Origin: Betaproteobacteria bacterium | GTDB lineage: Bacteria; Pseudomonadota; Gammaproteobacteria; Burkholderiales; SG8-39 | Length of the DNA stretch: 33,376 nucleotides | Assembly (NCBI GenBank): GCA_005883675.1 | Contig: VBCM01000081.1 | Coordinates: 1 to 33,376, forward strand | Direction: 5' to 3' | In this document: piece by piece, positions 7,150 to 18,958 of the stretch | Layout of the letters: each line of letters begins with the position of its first letter | Numbering within the stretch: the first letter of the stretch is position 1 | The notes under the pieces: generated by a model | The model's input: the letters and a program-made list of their open reading frames with translations, nothing else | What the model was told of the DNA's origin: nothing | The model's database searches: none | Made by a program: the position numbers and the translations under genes

Positions 7150-8288
7150 ACCTCGCGCCGGTGATCGACTGGCTGGTGGCGGGCGCGCCGCCGGCGCGGC
7201 AGCCGCAGGACGTACTGCTCGAACTGTGCCACCGCCTGCAAGCCGCCGGATTGCCGCTGTACCGCGTCGCAGTTTTCGTGAGGACGCTGCACCCCAATGT
7301 GATCGGGCGCGGCTTCATCTGGCACGAGGCCACCGACAAGGCGGAGATCACTGAGGCGGCCTACGATTTTCTGCAGTCCGATCAGTACCTCCACAGCCCG
7401 ATCCGCGCCATCTTCACCGAGCACGGCGAGGTGCGCCGGCGCCTCGCGGACCCGCGCTGCCCGCTCGATTTCCCAGTCCTGGCGGACTTTCGTAAGGAGG
7501 GGGTGACTGATTTCATCGGCTTGCCGCTGCCCTTCGTCAACGGGGAGGTGCATGCGGCGACCTTCGCCACCCGCCGCCCCGGCGGCTTCACCGATGAACA
7601 GGTCGCCGGCCTGCGTCAGGTGGCGATCCCGCTTGCGCGTCTCGCCGAGATCTACGCGCTGATACGCAAGAGCCGCAACATCCTGGAGGCTTATCTCGGC
7701 CGGCAGACGGGAGAGAAGGTGCTCGAGGGCCACATCCGCCGTGGCGACGGTGAGGAGATCCACGCGGTCATCTGGTTCTGCGACCTGCGCGACTCCACCG
7801 TGCTCGCCGACTCGATGAGCCGCGCCGAGTTCCTCCAGCTGTTAAACGAATTCTTCGAATGTGCGCTGAGCCCCGTGCTTGCGCGCGGCGGCGAGGTGCT
7901 GCGGTTCATCGGCGACGCGGCGCTCGCCATCTTCCCGGTCGACGGGAACGAGGCCGAGGCCTGCAGGCGCGCCGTGCAGGCCGCGCAGGATGCCCGCGGC
8001 TGCATGGATGCCGCCAATGCGAGCCGCGAGCGGCCACTCGCCTTCGGCATCGGCCTGCACATGGGCGATGTCCTCTACGGCAACATCGGCACGCCGACGC
8101 GCATCGAATTCACGGTCATCGGGGCGGCGGCGAGCGAGGCGGCGCGCATCGAGGCGCTCTGCAAAACGCTCGGCGTGCCGCTCATCCTGTCCGCGCCGGT
8201 GGCGCGGCACGTGCCGGGCTGCCGGCCGCTCGGCCGGCACCGCCTGCGGGGGGTCGGCGAGGCGCTCGAGCTCTTCACCTTGGAATGA
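7131..8288 (+). CDS. Class III adenylate/guanylate cyclase with N-terminal sensory domain
   Basis: This encodes 385 residues. Residues 1-185 resemble a GAF-like sensor (VAVFVRTLHP, GLPLPFVNGEVHAATFATRRPGGF). Residues 205-385 form a class III cyclase catalytic domain. Both metal aspartates are present (D218 in FCDLRDST, D262 in FIGDAALA), as is the transition-state arginine R339 in EAARIE. The asparagine that usually precedes it (GxxVNxAAR) is replaced by Ser335 in GAAASEAARIE, which may lower activity. The position that often distinguishes ATP from GTP cyclases is not decisive. The start is GTG 7131, with GGAG nearby upstream. Its product would be the natural ligand of the cNMP-binding protein encoded at 2500-2952 (inference). 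Confidence 0.9.
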   Translation: MAHQALNLAPVIDWLVAGAPPARQPQDVLLELCHRLQAAGLPLYRVAVFVRTLHPNVIGRGFIWHEATDKAEITEAAYDFLQSDQYLHSPIRAIFTEHGEVRRRLADPRCPLDFPVLADFRKEGVTDFIGLPLPFVNGEVHAATFATRRPGGFTDEQVAGLRQVAIPLARLAEIYALIRKSRNILEAYLGRQTGEKVLEGHIRRGDGEEIHAVIWFCDLRDSTVLADSMSRAEFLQLLNEFFECALSPVLARGGEVLRFIGDAALAIFPVDGNEAEACRRAVQAAQDARGCMDAANASRERPLAFGIGLHMGDVLYGNIGTPTRIEFTVIGAAASEAARIEALCKTLGVPLILSAPVARHVPGCRPLGRHRLRGVGEALELFTLE

Positions 8289-8328
8289 CCGTCGCGAATC
8301 CGCGCCAATAGGTGTAAATTGCCGCGGA

Positions 8329-10161
<1,833 letters not shown>

Positions 10162-10164
10162 CAA

Positions 10165-10230
10165 AAGAAATCGGGGTCAGAGCCCTATTTCCGCCAGCAA
10201 CAGGAATTAGGGCTCTGACCCCGATTTCTT
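10165..10230. repeat. Perfect 23-bp inverted repeat, CGGGGTCAGAGCCC family
   Basis: The arms 10165-10187 and 10208-10230 are perfect reverse complements around a 20-base loop. It lies between two convergent genes and overlaps the stop codon of the response regulator. The same core recurs at 30407-30452 and in variant form at 33065-33126. It can act as a two-way terminator. The pattern fits REP-like elements moved by Y1 (RAYT) transposases, though no such transposase is in the window. Confidence 0.85.
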
Positions 10231-10600
10231 ACTGGTCCTTGATGATGTGCTCCACGCGCTTGAGGAAATCGAGCTCGTGCAGCGGCTTCACGAGGTAGTC
10301 GTTCGCGCCGAGCTCGCGGCCGCGCACCGCGTCGCGATCGCGGCTGAAGCTCGTCACCATCATCACCGGAAGCGCCTTGGTGCGCTCATCCGCCCGGATG
10401 CGCCGCAGGAGCTCGAAGCCGTCGATCTTCGGCAGCATCACATCGAGCAGCACGAGCGTCGGCAGCGGATCGTAGGCGAGGAGCTCGAGCGCCGCCTCGC
10501 CGTCGGCCGCGTACTCCACCGTGTAGCCCTCGCGCTCGAGCCAGCGGGTGCTCAGATTCACCAGGTCTTCGTCGTCCTCGACGATGAGGATGCGGTGCAT
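10229..10600 (-). CDS. Single-domain response regulator (CheY-like receiver)
   Basis: This encodes 123 residues and consists of a receiver domain only. The acidic pocket (E8, D9, D10), phospho-acceptor D53 in LVLLDVMLP, T83 in MMVTS and K105 in YLVKP are all present, so phosphorylation by a histidine kinase is expected. There is no output domain. The stop codon lies within the palindromic repeat. It starts 11 bases after the stop of the permease gene upstream, so it looks like the last gene of the peptide-transport operon, an unusual partner for an importer. No histidine kinase is encoded in the window. The nearby diguanylate cyclase is on the opposite strand. Confidence 0.92.
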   Translation of the reverse strand: MHRILIVEDDEDLVNLSTRWLEREGYTVEYAADGEAALELLAYDPLPTLVLLDVMLPKIDGFELLRRIRADERTKALPVMMVTSFSRDRDAVRGRELGANDYLVKPLHELDFLKRVEHIIKDQ

Positions 10601-10611
10601 GATCGTCCGCT

Positions 10612-11781
10612 CTAGGTGCGCGCGGCGCTCGAGTATGGGTCGGCCGCGTCGCGCAGACCGTCGCCGAAGAAGTTGAACGCCAGCACCACGATGAACACCG
10701 GCACCACGGAGAGCAGCAGCCACGGGTAGAGCGCGACCACATTGATGTTCTGCGCTTCGTTCAGCAGCACGCCCCAGCTCGTGATCGGCGGGCGCAGGCC
10801 GAGCCCCAGAAAGGAAAGCGCGGTCTCGCCGAGGATCATCGCCGGCACCGAGAGCGTCGCCGATGCAATGAGATGGCTCGCGAACGAGGGTAGCAGATGG
10901 CGGCCGATGACGCGCGCGGGGCTCGCGCCCATCAGGATTGCCGCCGTGGCGAAATCCTCTTCGCGCAGCGCGAGCAGTTTTGATCGGACTGCGCGAGCGA
11001 GGCCTGGCCAATCCAGGAGCCCGAGGATGATGGTGATGCCGAAGTACACGAGGATCGGGCTCCAATTCACGGGCAGCGCCGCCGAGAGCGCCATCCACAG
11101 CGGCAGCTCGGGGAACGAGCGCACCATCTCGATGAAGCGCTGGATCACGGTGTCGATCCAGCCGCCGTAATAGCCGGAGATGCCGCCGAGCGTGAGCCCG
11201 ATGATGAAGCTCACCACGATGCCGAAGAGCCCGACGGTGAGCGAGATGCGCGTGCCGTACACGATCCTGGAAAACAAATCGCGGCCGAGGCGATCGGTGC
11301 CGAGCACGTAGAGTGTCCCGCCCTCGGCCGGGCAGAGGAGATGGAAGCGGCCCTCGACCAGGTTCCAGAAGCGGTATTCGTCGCCCAGGCAGAAGAAGCG
11401 CAGCCGGTAGACCTTGCCCGGGTCGTCGCTGTACTCGCGCCGCAGGTTCTCCATGTTGAGGTGCATGCGGTAGCCGTAGACGAAGGGCCCGATGAAGCGG
11501 CCCTCGTGCATGAAGTGCAGGCGCTGCGGCGGCGCATAGATGTGGCTCGTGTCGCGCGTATGCAGGTTGTACGGCGCGAGGAGCTCGCTCACCAGGATCG
11601 AGGCGTAGAACGCGGCGAGCACGATGGCCGCGGCGACCGCGATGCGGTGCCGGCGGAACTTCCACCACATGATTTTCCACTGCGAGGCGCGGTAGAAGCG
11701 CTCCTGCTCGGGCGTGAGCTTTTCCGCCTCGTACGGGTCCCACGGGTCGCGCGAAACGAAGTGTTCGACGCGCGCGTTCAC
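10612..11781 (-). CDS. ABC transporter permease, DppC/OppC/YejE-like
   Basis: This encodes 389 residues. One membrane helix at about 40-60 is followed by a long extracytoplasmic insert of about 115 residues (HIYAPPQRLHF to CPAEGGTLYVLGTDRLGRD), then the five-helix binding-protein-dependent permease domain. The coupling (EAA) loop contains ATAAILMGASPARVIGRHLLP. This large-insert form is known from YejE-like and related peptide importers. The start is GTG 11781, which overlaps the upstream permease stop as GTGA and so indicates translational coupling. It should pair with the upstream OppB-like permease and the fused ATPase. The substrate is probably short peptides; specificity is unknown. Confidence 0.92.
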   Translation of the reverse strand: MNARVEHFVSRDPWDPYEAEKLTPEQERFYRASQWKIMWWKFRRHRIAVAAAIVLAAFYASILVSELLAPYNLHTRDTSHIYAPPQRLHFMHEGRFIGPFVYGYRMHLNMENLRREYSDDPGKVYRLRFFCLGDEYRFWNLVEGRFHLLCPAEGGTLYVLGTDRLGRDLFSRIVYGTRISLTVGLFGIVVSFIIGLTLGGISGYYGGWIDTVIQRFIEMVRSFPELPLWMALSAALPVNWSPILVYFGITIILGLLDWPGLARAVRSKLLALREEDFATAAILMGASPARVIGRHLLPSFASHLIASATLSVPAMILGETALSFLGLGLRPPITSWGVLLNEAQNINVVALYPWLLLSVVPVFIVVLAFNFFGDGLRDAADPYSSAART

Positions 11782-12803
11782 TTGGCGACGCCGCCCGTCA
11801 GGCGAATGCGCGGGTCGAGCGCCGCGAGCAGCAGGTCCGAGATGAACATGCCGATCACCGTAAGGAGCGACAGGAACATCAGGAACGAGCCCGCGAGGTA
11901 CTGGTCCTGGCTCCGCAGCGCTTCGAGGAGCATCGGCCCGGAGGTCTGCAGCGACAGCACCACCGCCACGATCGCCGAGCCCGAGATCACGCTCGGCAGC
12001 AGGTTGCCGATATCGGCGATGAACGGGTTGAGCGACATGCGCAGCGGGTATTTCACCAGCAGGCTGAAAGGCGGCATGCCCTTCGCTCGCGCCGTGACCA
12101 CGTACTGCTTCTGCAGCTCGTCGAGCAGGTTGGCGCGCAGGCGCCGGATCATGGCCGCGGTGCCCGAAGTACCGATGACGATCACCGGGATCCACAGGTG
12201 CTCCAGAACCGAGCGCGCCTTTCCCCAGCTCCACGGCTCGCCGAGGTATTCCGGCGCCATGATGCCGCCGATCGAGAGGCCGAACTGGACGTTGGCGAAG
12301 TACATGAGCACGAGCGCCAGCAGGAAGTTCGGCGTCGCAAGCCCGATGTAGCCGAGGAAGGTGAGGCCGTGATCGCCCCAGCTGTACTGGCGCGTGGCGG
12401 CATACACGCCGATCGGAAATGCCACGGCCCAGGTGAACAGGATCACCGAGAAGTTGAGGATGAAGGAGAGGAGCAGCCGGTCGCCCACCACGTCCTTCAC
12501 TGCCATGTCGTGCTCGAAGGACCAGCCGAGGTCGCCCTGCAATAGCCCGGAGAAGCCGCGCTCGGTAGGCCACAGCCCGACCCATACCGCGTACTGCTCG
12601 ATGAAGGGCTTGTCGAGCCCGTACTGCTTGCGCAGGAAGTCGACCTTTTCGAGCGCCGCCGCGTCGCCCTGGCTCTTCAGCTCCGCGATCTGGTTGGAGA
12701 GAAAGTCGCCCGGCGGCAGCTTGATGATGGCGAAGGTGATGAAGCTGATCACGAGCAACGTCGGGATCATGATCAGCAGGCGATGGACCGTGTAGCGCAG
12801 CAT
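11778..12803 (-). CDS. ABC transporter permease, DppB/OppB/YejB-like
   Basis: This encodes 341 residues. The N-terminal helix RLLIMIPTLLVISFITF and the PPGDF motif are characteristic of OppB-type permeases. The permease domain carries the coupling loop VTARAKGMPPFSLLVKYPLR, and the typical end LDPRIRLTGG is present. ATG 12803 overlaps the TGA of the binding-protein gene (TGATG), so translation was coupled to the binding protein in its original, unbroken frame. Together with the downstream permease it forms the membrane channel of the importer. Confidence 0.93.
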   Translation of the reverse strand: MLRYTVHRLLIMIPTLLVISFITFAIIKLPPGDFLSNQIAELKSQGDAAALEKVDFLRKQYGLDKPFIEQYAVWVGLWPTERGFSGLLQGDLGWSFEHDMAVKDVVGDRLLLSFILNFSVILFTWAVAFPIGVYAATRQYSWGDHGLTFLGYIGLATPNFLLALVLMYFANVQFGLSIGGIMAPEYLGEPWSWGKARSVLEHLWIPVIVIGTSGTAAMIRRLRANLLDELQKQYVVTARAKGMPPFSLLVKYPLRMSLNPFIADIGNLLPSVISGSAIVAVVLSLQTSGPMLLEALRSQDQYLAGSFLMFLSLLTVIGMFISDLLLAALDPRIRLTGGVAK

Positions 12804-14599
12804 CAGCGGTACCAGAACGTGTCCGGGTGGTAGATGCCGAAGAACGCGCCCGGGTCCCAGTTGTAGAAGCCCTGCGCCGGCACGTTCATCAGCCGGTCGC
12901 GCGCCACCACCGGCTGCGGCACGCCGGCGACCACGCCGATCACGAATTGCTGCTCGGCGTGGATCTTGAGCATCTCGCAGCTTCACCTCCGGCATGTCGG
13001 GCGACTCGCCGGCCTTGCCGCCGGTCTCGTAGTACTGGCCGAACTTGGGCCACTGGAGCTGCAGCTGGCTCGTCGGCGCGAGCTCATCGGGCGAGGTGTC
13101 TGCGGTCGGCAGCCCATTCTCGAGGCCGCTCCACACCGACATGATGGTCTCGCCGGCAAAGATGCGATTGCGAAACGCCTCGCGCTGCGACGGCTTGCTG
13201 AAGAGCTTGATGCCCACTTCGCGCCAGGTCTCGCGGAGGAGCTCGAGCACATCGGTCTGCTCGGTCGACTCGCCCGCGGTCTCGACGATGATCTCGAGCG
13301 GCCGGCCGTCGGGCAGCTTCCTCACGCCGTCGGCGCCGCGCTTCAGTCCCAGCTCGTCGAGCAGGCGGTTGGCCGCCTTGCGGTCGTAGCGCGCCCAGAG
13401 CGTGCGGTATTCGGGGCGGTACAGCGGGCTCGCGTCGAGCACGGTGTTGTTCGCCTCGACGGCGAGGCCGAAGTACAGCACCTGGTTCACGAGCGAGCGG
13501 TCGATGGCAAGCGACAGCGCGCGGCGGAAGCGCACGTCGCGCAGAAGCCCGCGCCAGACCGGGTCGCTCACGTTCAGGTTGGGAAAGAGCGCGACATGCG
13601 ACCCGCGCCCCGGCCGCCACAGGAGCGTGCGGTAGCCGTTACTCTTTTCTCCCTGCTTGAGGAAGGTGTAGTTGTTGAAGTTGAGGTCGCGCGCCTGCAG
13701 GTCCGCATCGCCCGCGCCCGCCTTCGCCGGAATCAGCTTCGGGTCGGCGATCGCGAGCACGAAGCGGTCGAGGTAGGGGAGCTGGCGCCCGCGCTGATCG
13801 ACGCGGTGGAAGTAGGGGTTCCTCACGGCGACGAAGCGATCGGCCGGCGGCCGCGTCGTGTTGTGCCAGGGCTGCAGCGTCGGCAGGTCCGGGTTGTCGC
13901 CCTCGTAGAGGTTGTCCATGCGGTTATGCACCGCGGACCACCGGCGCGTGGCGGTGCCCTCGGCTTCCGCCTTCTGCACCTTCGGCGAGTACTTCTTGTG
14001 GAACTGCTTGAGGTAATGCGCCGGCCGGAAGATGAAAAGCGGCGAGGCGCCCGCCATGCGCGGCAGGAAATGCGGGTTGGGCTTCTTCCAGCTATAGCGC
14101 ACCGTGATCTCGTCGAGCACCTCGAACTTCGGGGCCTCGCCGTCGACCAGCAGGTCGCGCGGCGGACCCGCGGGGCTCAGCTCGCGGTTATTCGCCACGT
14201 CCTCCCAGTAGTAGCGGAAGTCCTCGGTGGTGAAGGGATGGCCGTCGGACCAGCGATGCCCCTTACGCAGGCGCAGCGTGAAGATGCGCTCTTCCTGCAC
14301 GTTGAGCGACTCGAGGATGTCCGGCACGATGTTGAGATTGCGGTCGTAGCCGACGAGCCGCGCATAGCCGTATATCGTGAAGAGCCGCGTATCGCGCGAG
14401 CGCCCGGCGAGCGTGTTGAGCGTGCCGCCATGGCGCCCGGGCTGCGTTCCCGCCTCGCCGAGCGGCACGACGAGCGGCTGCTGCGGCAGGCGCTCTTCGA
14501 CCGGCGGCAGCTTGCCGGCACGCACCGCCTCCGCGAGCGACGGCGGCTCGATGTACGCCCACGCTGCGCGGGTGAACAGCAGAAATGTGAGCAGCCATC

Positions 14600-14603
<4 letters not shown>
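12803..14603 (-). pseudogene. Peptide ABC transporter substrate-binding protein, frameshifted near its 3' end
   Basis: The reading begins at ATG 14603 with a signal peptide (residues 1-16, ending AAWA) and continues as a family 5 extracellular solute-binding protein (GRHGGTLNTL, ILESLNVQEER, KGHRWSDGHPF, FRRALSLAIDR). Near 12975-12985, after PDMPEVKL, the frame is lost. The rest of the family sequence (EMLKIHAEQQFVIG, VAGVPQPVV, YNWDPGAFFGIYHPD) continues in another frame to a TGA at 12803-12805. Compared with relatives as I know them, about 25-30 residues are also missing at the junction, so this is an out-of-frame deletion rather than a simple base slip. The uninterrupted first frame would run on into the permease frame. 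It may be a genuine mutation or an assembly error. The start overlaps the ATPase gene end by 4 bases. Confidence 0.85.
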
Positions 14604-16459
<1,856 letters not shown>

Positions 16460-16485
16460 TTCCTCCCCCAGCGAAGGCGGGCCAA

Positions 16486-16491
16486 AGTATA
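16486..16491 (-). promoter_or_regulatory. Candidate -10 box (TATACT) ahead of the importer operon
   Basis: TATACT reads on the minus strand about 27 bases upstream of the ATPase start, with a purine-rich ribosome site between them. No convincing -35 is visible. It would give the importer genes their own promoter apart from the glycan operon upstream. Confidence 0.3.
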
Positions 16492-16501
16492 AGCGGCGCC
16501 T

Positions 16502-17230
16502 TCAGGCCGCCGTAGGGAAAAGCGCGGCCGCGTCCAGCCAGCGCGCGCCGCCGCGGCGCGTGCGCTCGAATAACCGCTCGAGGAATCGCCACGCCGGCGC
16601 ATCGTGCACTGCATGGTGCGTCAGCACACCGGTCGGCTCGCCGCTTTGCCGGCCGAGATGGCTCATCACCGCGCCGAGCGCGGCCTCCTCGCCGACGAAG
16701 CCGCGCGTGCCGCGCCAGTCGACGATGTCGACGTGCGTATTGACCTGCGTGACACCGTCCACTAGGTGCGCCGCACGCGGCCCGTAGGCGCTTAAGCCAT
16801 ACAGCCCGACCGCTGGCAAGCGCGCGACCAGCGCGTGTTTGCAACGGTTCCACGGCGGCACCAGCACCGGCAGGAAACGCGGGCCGGCAAGCCGCGCCAG
16901 CCGCTCGCGCGCGGCCGCCAGGCGTGCGATCGCCTGCTCGTCGGGCTCGGCGGCGGAGAATTCGGTTTTCTTCTCGACCGGTGCCGCGCGGTTGCGATGA
17001 TCCGTGCCATGCATCAGCACGCGCACGTCATGACCGGCGAAGAGCTCCGGCACGGCGGCGAGCGGCACCACGGCGAGGGCTACCGGTACACCGGTCGCTT
17101 CGGCGAGGGTCAGCAATTGCCGCAGCGGCGGCGCCGGCGCGGTTGCGTCATCGTCGCGCCACCAGAATTCAGGCGTGTGCCCCGCGTCGCGCAACCGCGC
17201 GAGCTCTTCATCCAGCGCTCGCCAGTTCAT
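16502..17230 (-). CDS. Polysaccharide deacetylase family protein (NodB-like)
   Basis: This encodes 242 residues from ATG 17230. Features of the NodB-type metal-dependent deacetylase fold are FWWRDDDA (metal and catalytic aspartates), MHGTDHRN (metal His pair), LVPPWNRC and the late THHAVHD. The family removes acetyl groups from N-acetylated sugars in glycans. It lies downstream of a GT28-like glycosyltransferase, 52 bases after that gene's stop, and that gap holds a strong hairpin and an 18-codon mini-ORF. The ATG has no Shine-Dalgarno; CCTCC precedes it instead. GTG 17254 or TTG 17275 in the same frame are alternative starts. It probably modifies the glycan made by the operon. Confidence 0.87.
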   Translation of the reverse strand: MNWRALDEELARLRDAGHTPEFWWRDDDATAPAPPLRQLLTLAEATGVPVALAVVPLAAVPELFAGHDVRVLMHGTDHRNRAAPVEKKTEFSAAEPDEQAIARLAAARERLARLAGPRFLPVLVPPWNRCKHALVARLPAVGLYGLSAYGPRAAHLVDGVTQVNTHVDIVDWRGTRGFVGEEAALGAVMSHLGRQSGEPTGVLTHHAVHDAPAWRFLERLFERTRRGGARWLDAAALFPTAA

Positions 17231-17283
17231 CGTCGGAGGGTTTTTGCTTTGCACACGAAAACCCCCCGACAACAAAGCCGCAT
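17227..17283 (-). other. Hairpin and 18-codon mini-ORF bridging two operon genes
   Basis: A 12-bp stem with one mismatch (17233-17244 with 17258-17269, 13-base loop) sits directly upstream of the deacetylase ATG. In the same space an ATG overlapping the GT28 stop (TGATG) opens an 18-codon frame (MRLCCRGVFVCKAKTLRR), whose TGA overlaps the deacetylase ATG (ATGA). This could relay ribosomes through the hairpin, or be chance. Confidence 0.35.
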
Positions 17284-18392
17284 CACGAGACCCACTCCTT
17301 CAGCAACTCAGCGCTACGCTGCGCGCCGCCGAGATCGACGAGGTCGGCGGCCGGGCGCGGCGCGCGCGCAGCACGGTTGACCGCATCGGCAAGCGCCTGC
17401 GCCGTGAGCGCCGCTTCGCTCAGCATGATCGCGGCGCCGCGCGCGGCGAGGAGCTCAGCGCGCACCGACTGCTCGGTTTCGCCGCCAGCGGCGAACGGCA
17501 CGAGCACCGCGCGTACCCGCGCCTGCAATGTCTCGGCGACCGTGTTGTAGCCCGCCTGGCTCACCGAGAGCGCGCAGCTCGCGAGGAGCTCCTGGAAGTC
17601 CGCTCGGCTTCTCTCGAGCACGATGCCGGGCTTCGCTTCGCGGCCGAGCTCGCGGAAGTCCGCCTCGCTGCAGTTGAGGCCCGCGAGCAGGCGCCAGGTG
17701 CTGCCGCGAAGCAGCGTGTGCTCGCGCGCCGCGATCGCCGTCTCGAGAAGCCGCCGGCCGACCGCGCCGCCGCCGGCGGACACCAGCACCTCGGCTGCGG
17801 CGGCCGCTGGGCTTGCAGCCGGTGCCACGACATAGCCCGTGTAATGGAGGCGTGCCTCGAGTGTGCGTGCGGAGCCGAAGGTGCGCTCGAAGCTCGCGAG
17901 GCGCGGGTCGCCGTGCACGAGGATGCGATCGAAAAAGCGCGTGGCAAGCTCCGCGGTCTCCTGCTCGCGATCGGGGCGCGGCTGCAAGAGATCGCGCACC
18001 GAGCACACGACCAGGGGCCGCGGCGCGAGGCGCCGCGCGTCCTCGAGGAGCGGCATCAGCTCGAAGCGCATCTGCCGCCGACCGAAGGGAAAGAGCTCGA
18101 CGAGGAGCACGTCGGCGCGCAAGGCGCGCCAGACATCGAGGAGCGCCGCCGCGCGGCCCCGCTTCCACTCCTCGTCCACGGGCCGCCCGCTCTCGTCGAG
18201 CAGCGTCTTGAACTTCGCATCGGCCGCGCTCGCCGGCGAAAGCTGCACATCCACGGCGATGCCGCTTACCGGCGCGCCGCCGCTCACCAGCACCACCTGG
18301 AAGCCCGCGGCGCGCAGCGCCTGCGCGAGCGTAGCGGCGCGCTTCAGGTGCCCGATGCCGAGCAGGTGCTGGACATAGAAAAAGACCTTCAT
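17283..18392 (-). CDS. GT28/MurG-like glycosyltransferase (first copy)
   Basis: This encodes 369 residues with a GT-B fold. The N-terminal glycine-rich acceptor-side motif is LGIGHLKRAATLAQAL, and the C-terminal nucleotide-sugar side is SQAGYNTVAETLQ followed by a PFAAGGETEQ loop, as in MurG-type enzymes. The protein is soluble or peripheral and has no predicted helix. A second, related copy lies at 21304-22530; the two share the GxGHL[KR]R and GGYNT-like motifs and may add successive sugars. The start overlaps the histidine phosphatase stop by ATGA. Donor and acceptor are unknown. Confidence 0.85.
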   Translation of the reverse strand: MKVFFYVQHLLGIGHLKRAATLAQALRAAGFQVVLVSGGAPVSGIAVDVQLSPASAADAKFKTLLDESGRPVDEEWKRGRAAALLDVWRALRADVLLVELFPFGRRQMRFELMPLLEDARRLAPRPLVVCSVRDLLQPRPDREQETAELATRFFDRILVHGDPRLASFERTFGSARTLEARLHYTGYVVAPAASPAAAAAEVLVSAGGGAVGRRLLETAIAAREHTLLRGSTWRLLAGLNCSEADFRELGREAKPGIVLERSRADFQELLASCALSVSQAGYNTVAETLQARVRAVLVPFAAGGETEQSVRAELLAARGAAIMLSEAALTAQALADAVNRAARAPRPAADLVDLGGAQRSAELLKEWVS

Positions 18393-18958
18393 CGCAGGTT
18401 CAACGCCTCGAGCGCCGGCGCGCCGCCGGCGCCGAGCCGGAAGAGATGCACCGCGTGCCAGTCGAGCTTCGCCGGCGGCGCGCCGCGCAGGTCCCAGCCC
18501 GTGGCCGCCGCGTAGATCGCGCGGATTACGCCGCGATGCGTCACGGCGAGGGTCGGCACATCGACGTCCATGAGCCAATCGCGTGCGCGCGCGAGCACCT
18601 CGCGCGGGCTCTCGCCTCGCGCGGGGCGGAAGTCCCAGCCACGCGCCTCGTTCTCGCGCATCGCCTCGCCGAGCTCGGCGCGCAACTCCGCGAGCAGGCG
18701 TCCTTCCCAGTCGCCCCAGTGCATTTCCACGAGTCGCGCTTCAACGCCCGCGCGGCGCGCGCCGATGAGCGCTGCAGTCTCGGTGCAGCGCGAGAGCGGG
18801 CTGGTGACGACGCGCATCTCCCGGCAGCGGAGGGGCAGGCGCAAGCCGGCGAGCGCGGCGCGACCCGCATCGGAGAGCGGCACATCGCTGCGTCCCTGGA
18901 TGCGTCCCTCGGCGCTCCACGCAGTGTCGCCATGGCGCAGCAGCGCGAGGAGCGTCAT
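18389..18958 (-). CDS. Histidine phosphatase family protein
   Basis: This encodes 189 residues. The catalytic signature is LLRHGDTAW with His9 as phospho-acceptor. The second conserved arginine is in TSPLSRCTETA, the acidic motif is EMHWGDWEG and the second histidine is in LAVTHRGVIR. This is the phosphoglycerate-mutase/CobC-type fold. In a glycosyltransferase operon it may remove phosphate from a sugar or lipid intermediate, but the substrate cannot be told from sequence. It directly abuts the upstream GT4 gene (TAGATG) and overlaps the downstream GT28 gene by 4 bases. Confidence 0.9.
   Translation of the reverse strand: MTLLALLRHGDTAWSAEGRIQGRSDVPLSDAGRAALAGLRLPLRCREMRVVTSPLSRCTETAALIGARRAGVEARLVEMHWGDWEGRLLAELRAELGEAMRENEARGWDFRPARGESPREVLARARDWLMDVDVPTLAVTHRGVIRAIYAAATGWDLRGAPPAKLDWHAVHLFRLGAGGAPALEALNLR

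Noticed and set aside
7879-8328. 5' extension of the diguanylate cyclase frame into the nucleotide cyclase gene
   Set aside because: The upstream 150 residues are Arg/Ser/Ala-rich shadow of the cyclase; PAS homology begins after ATG 8329.
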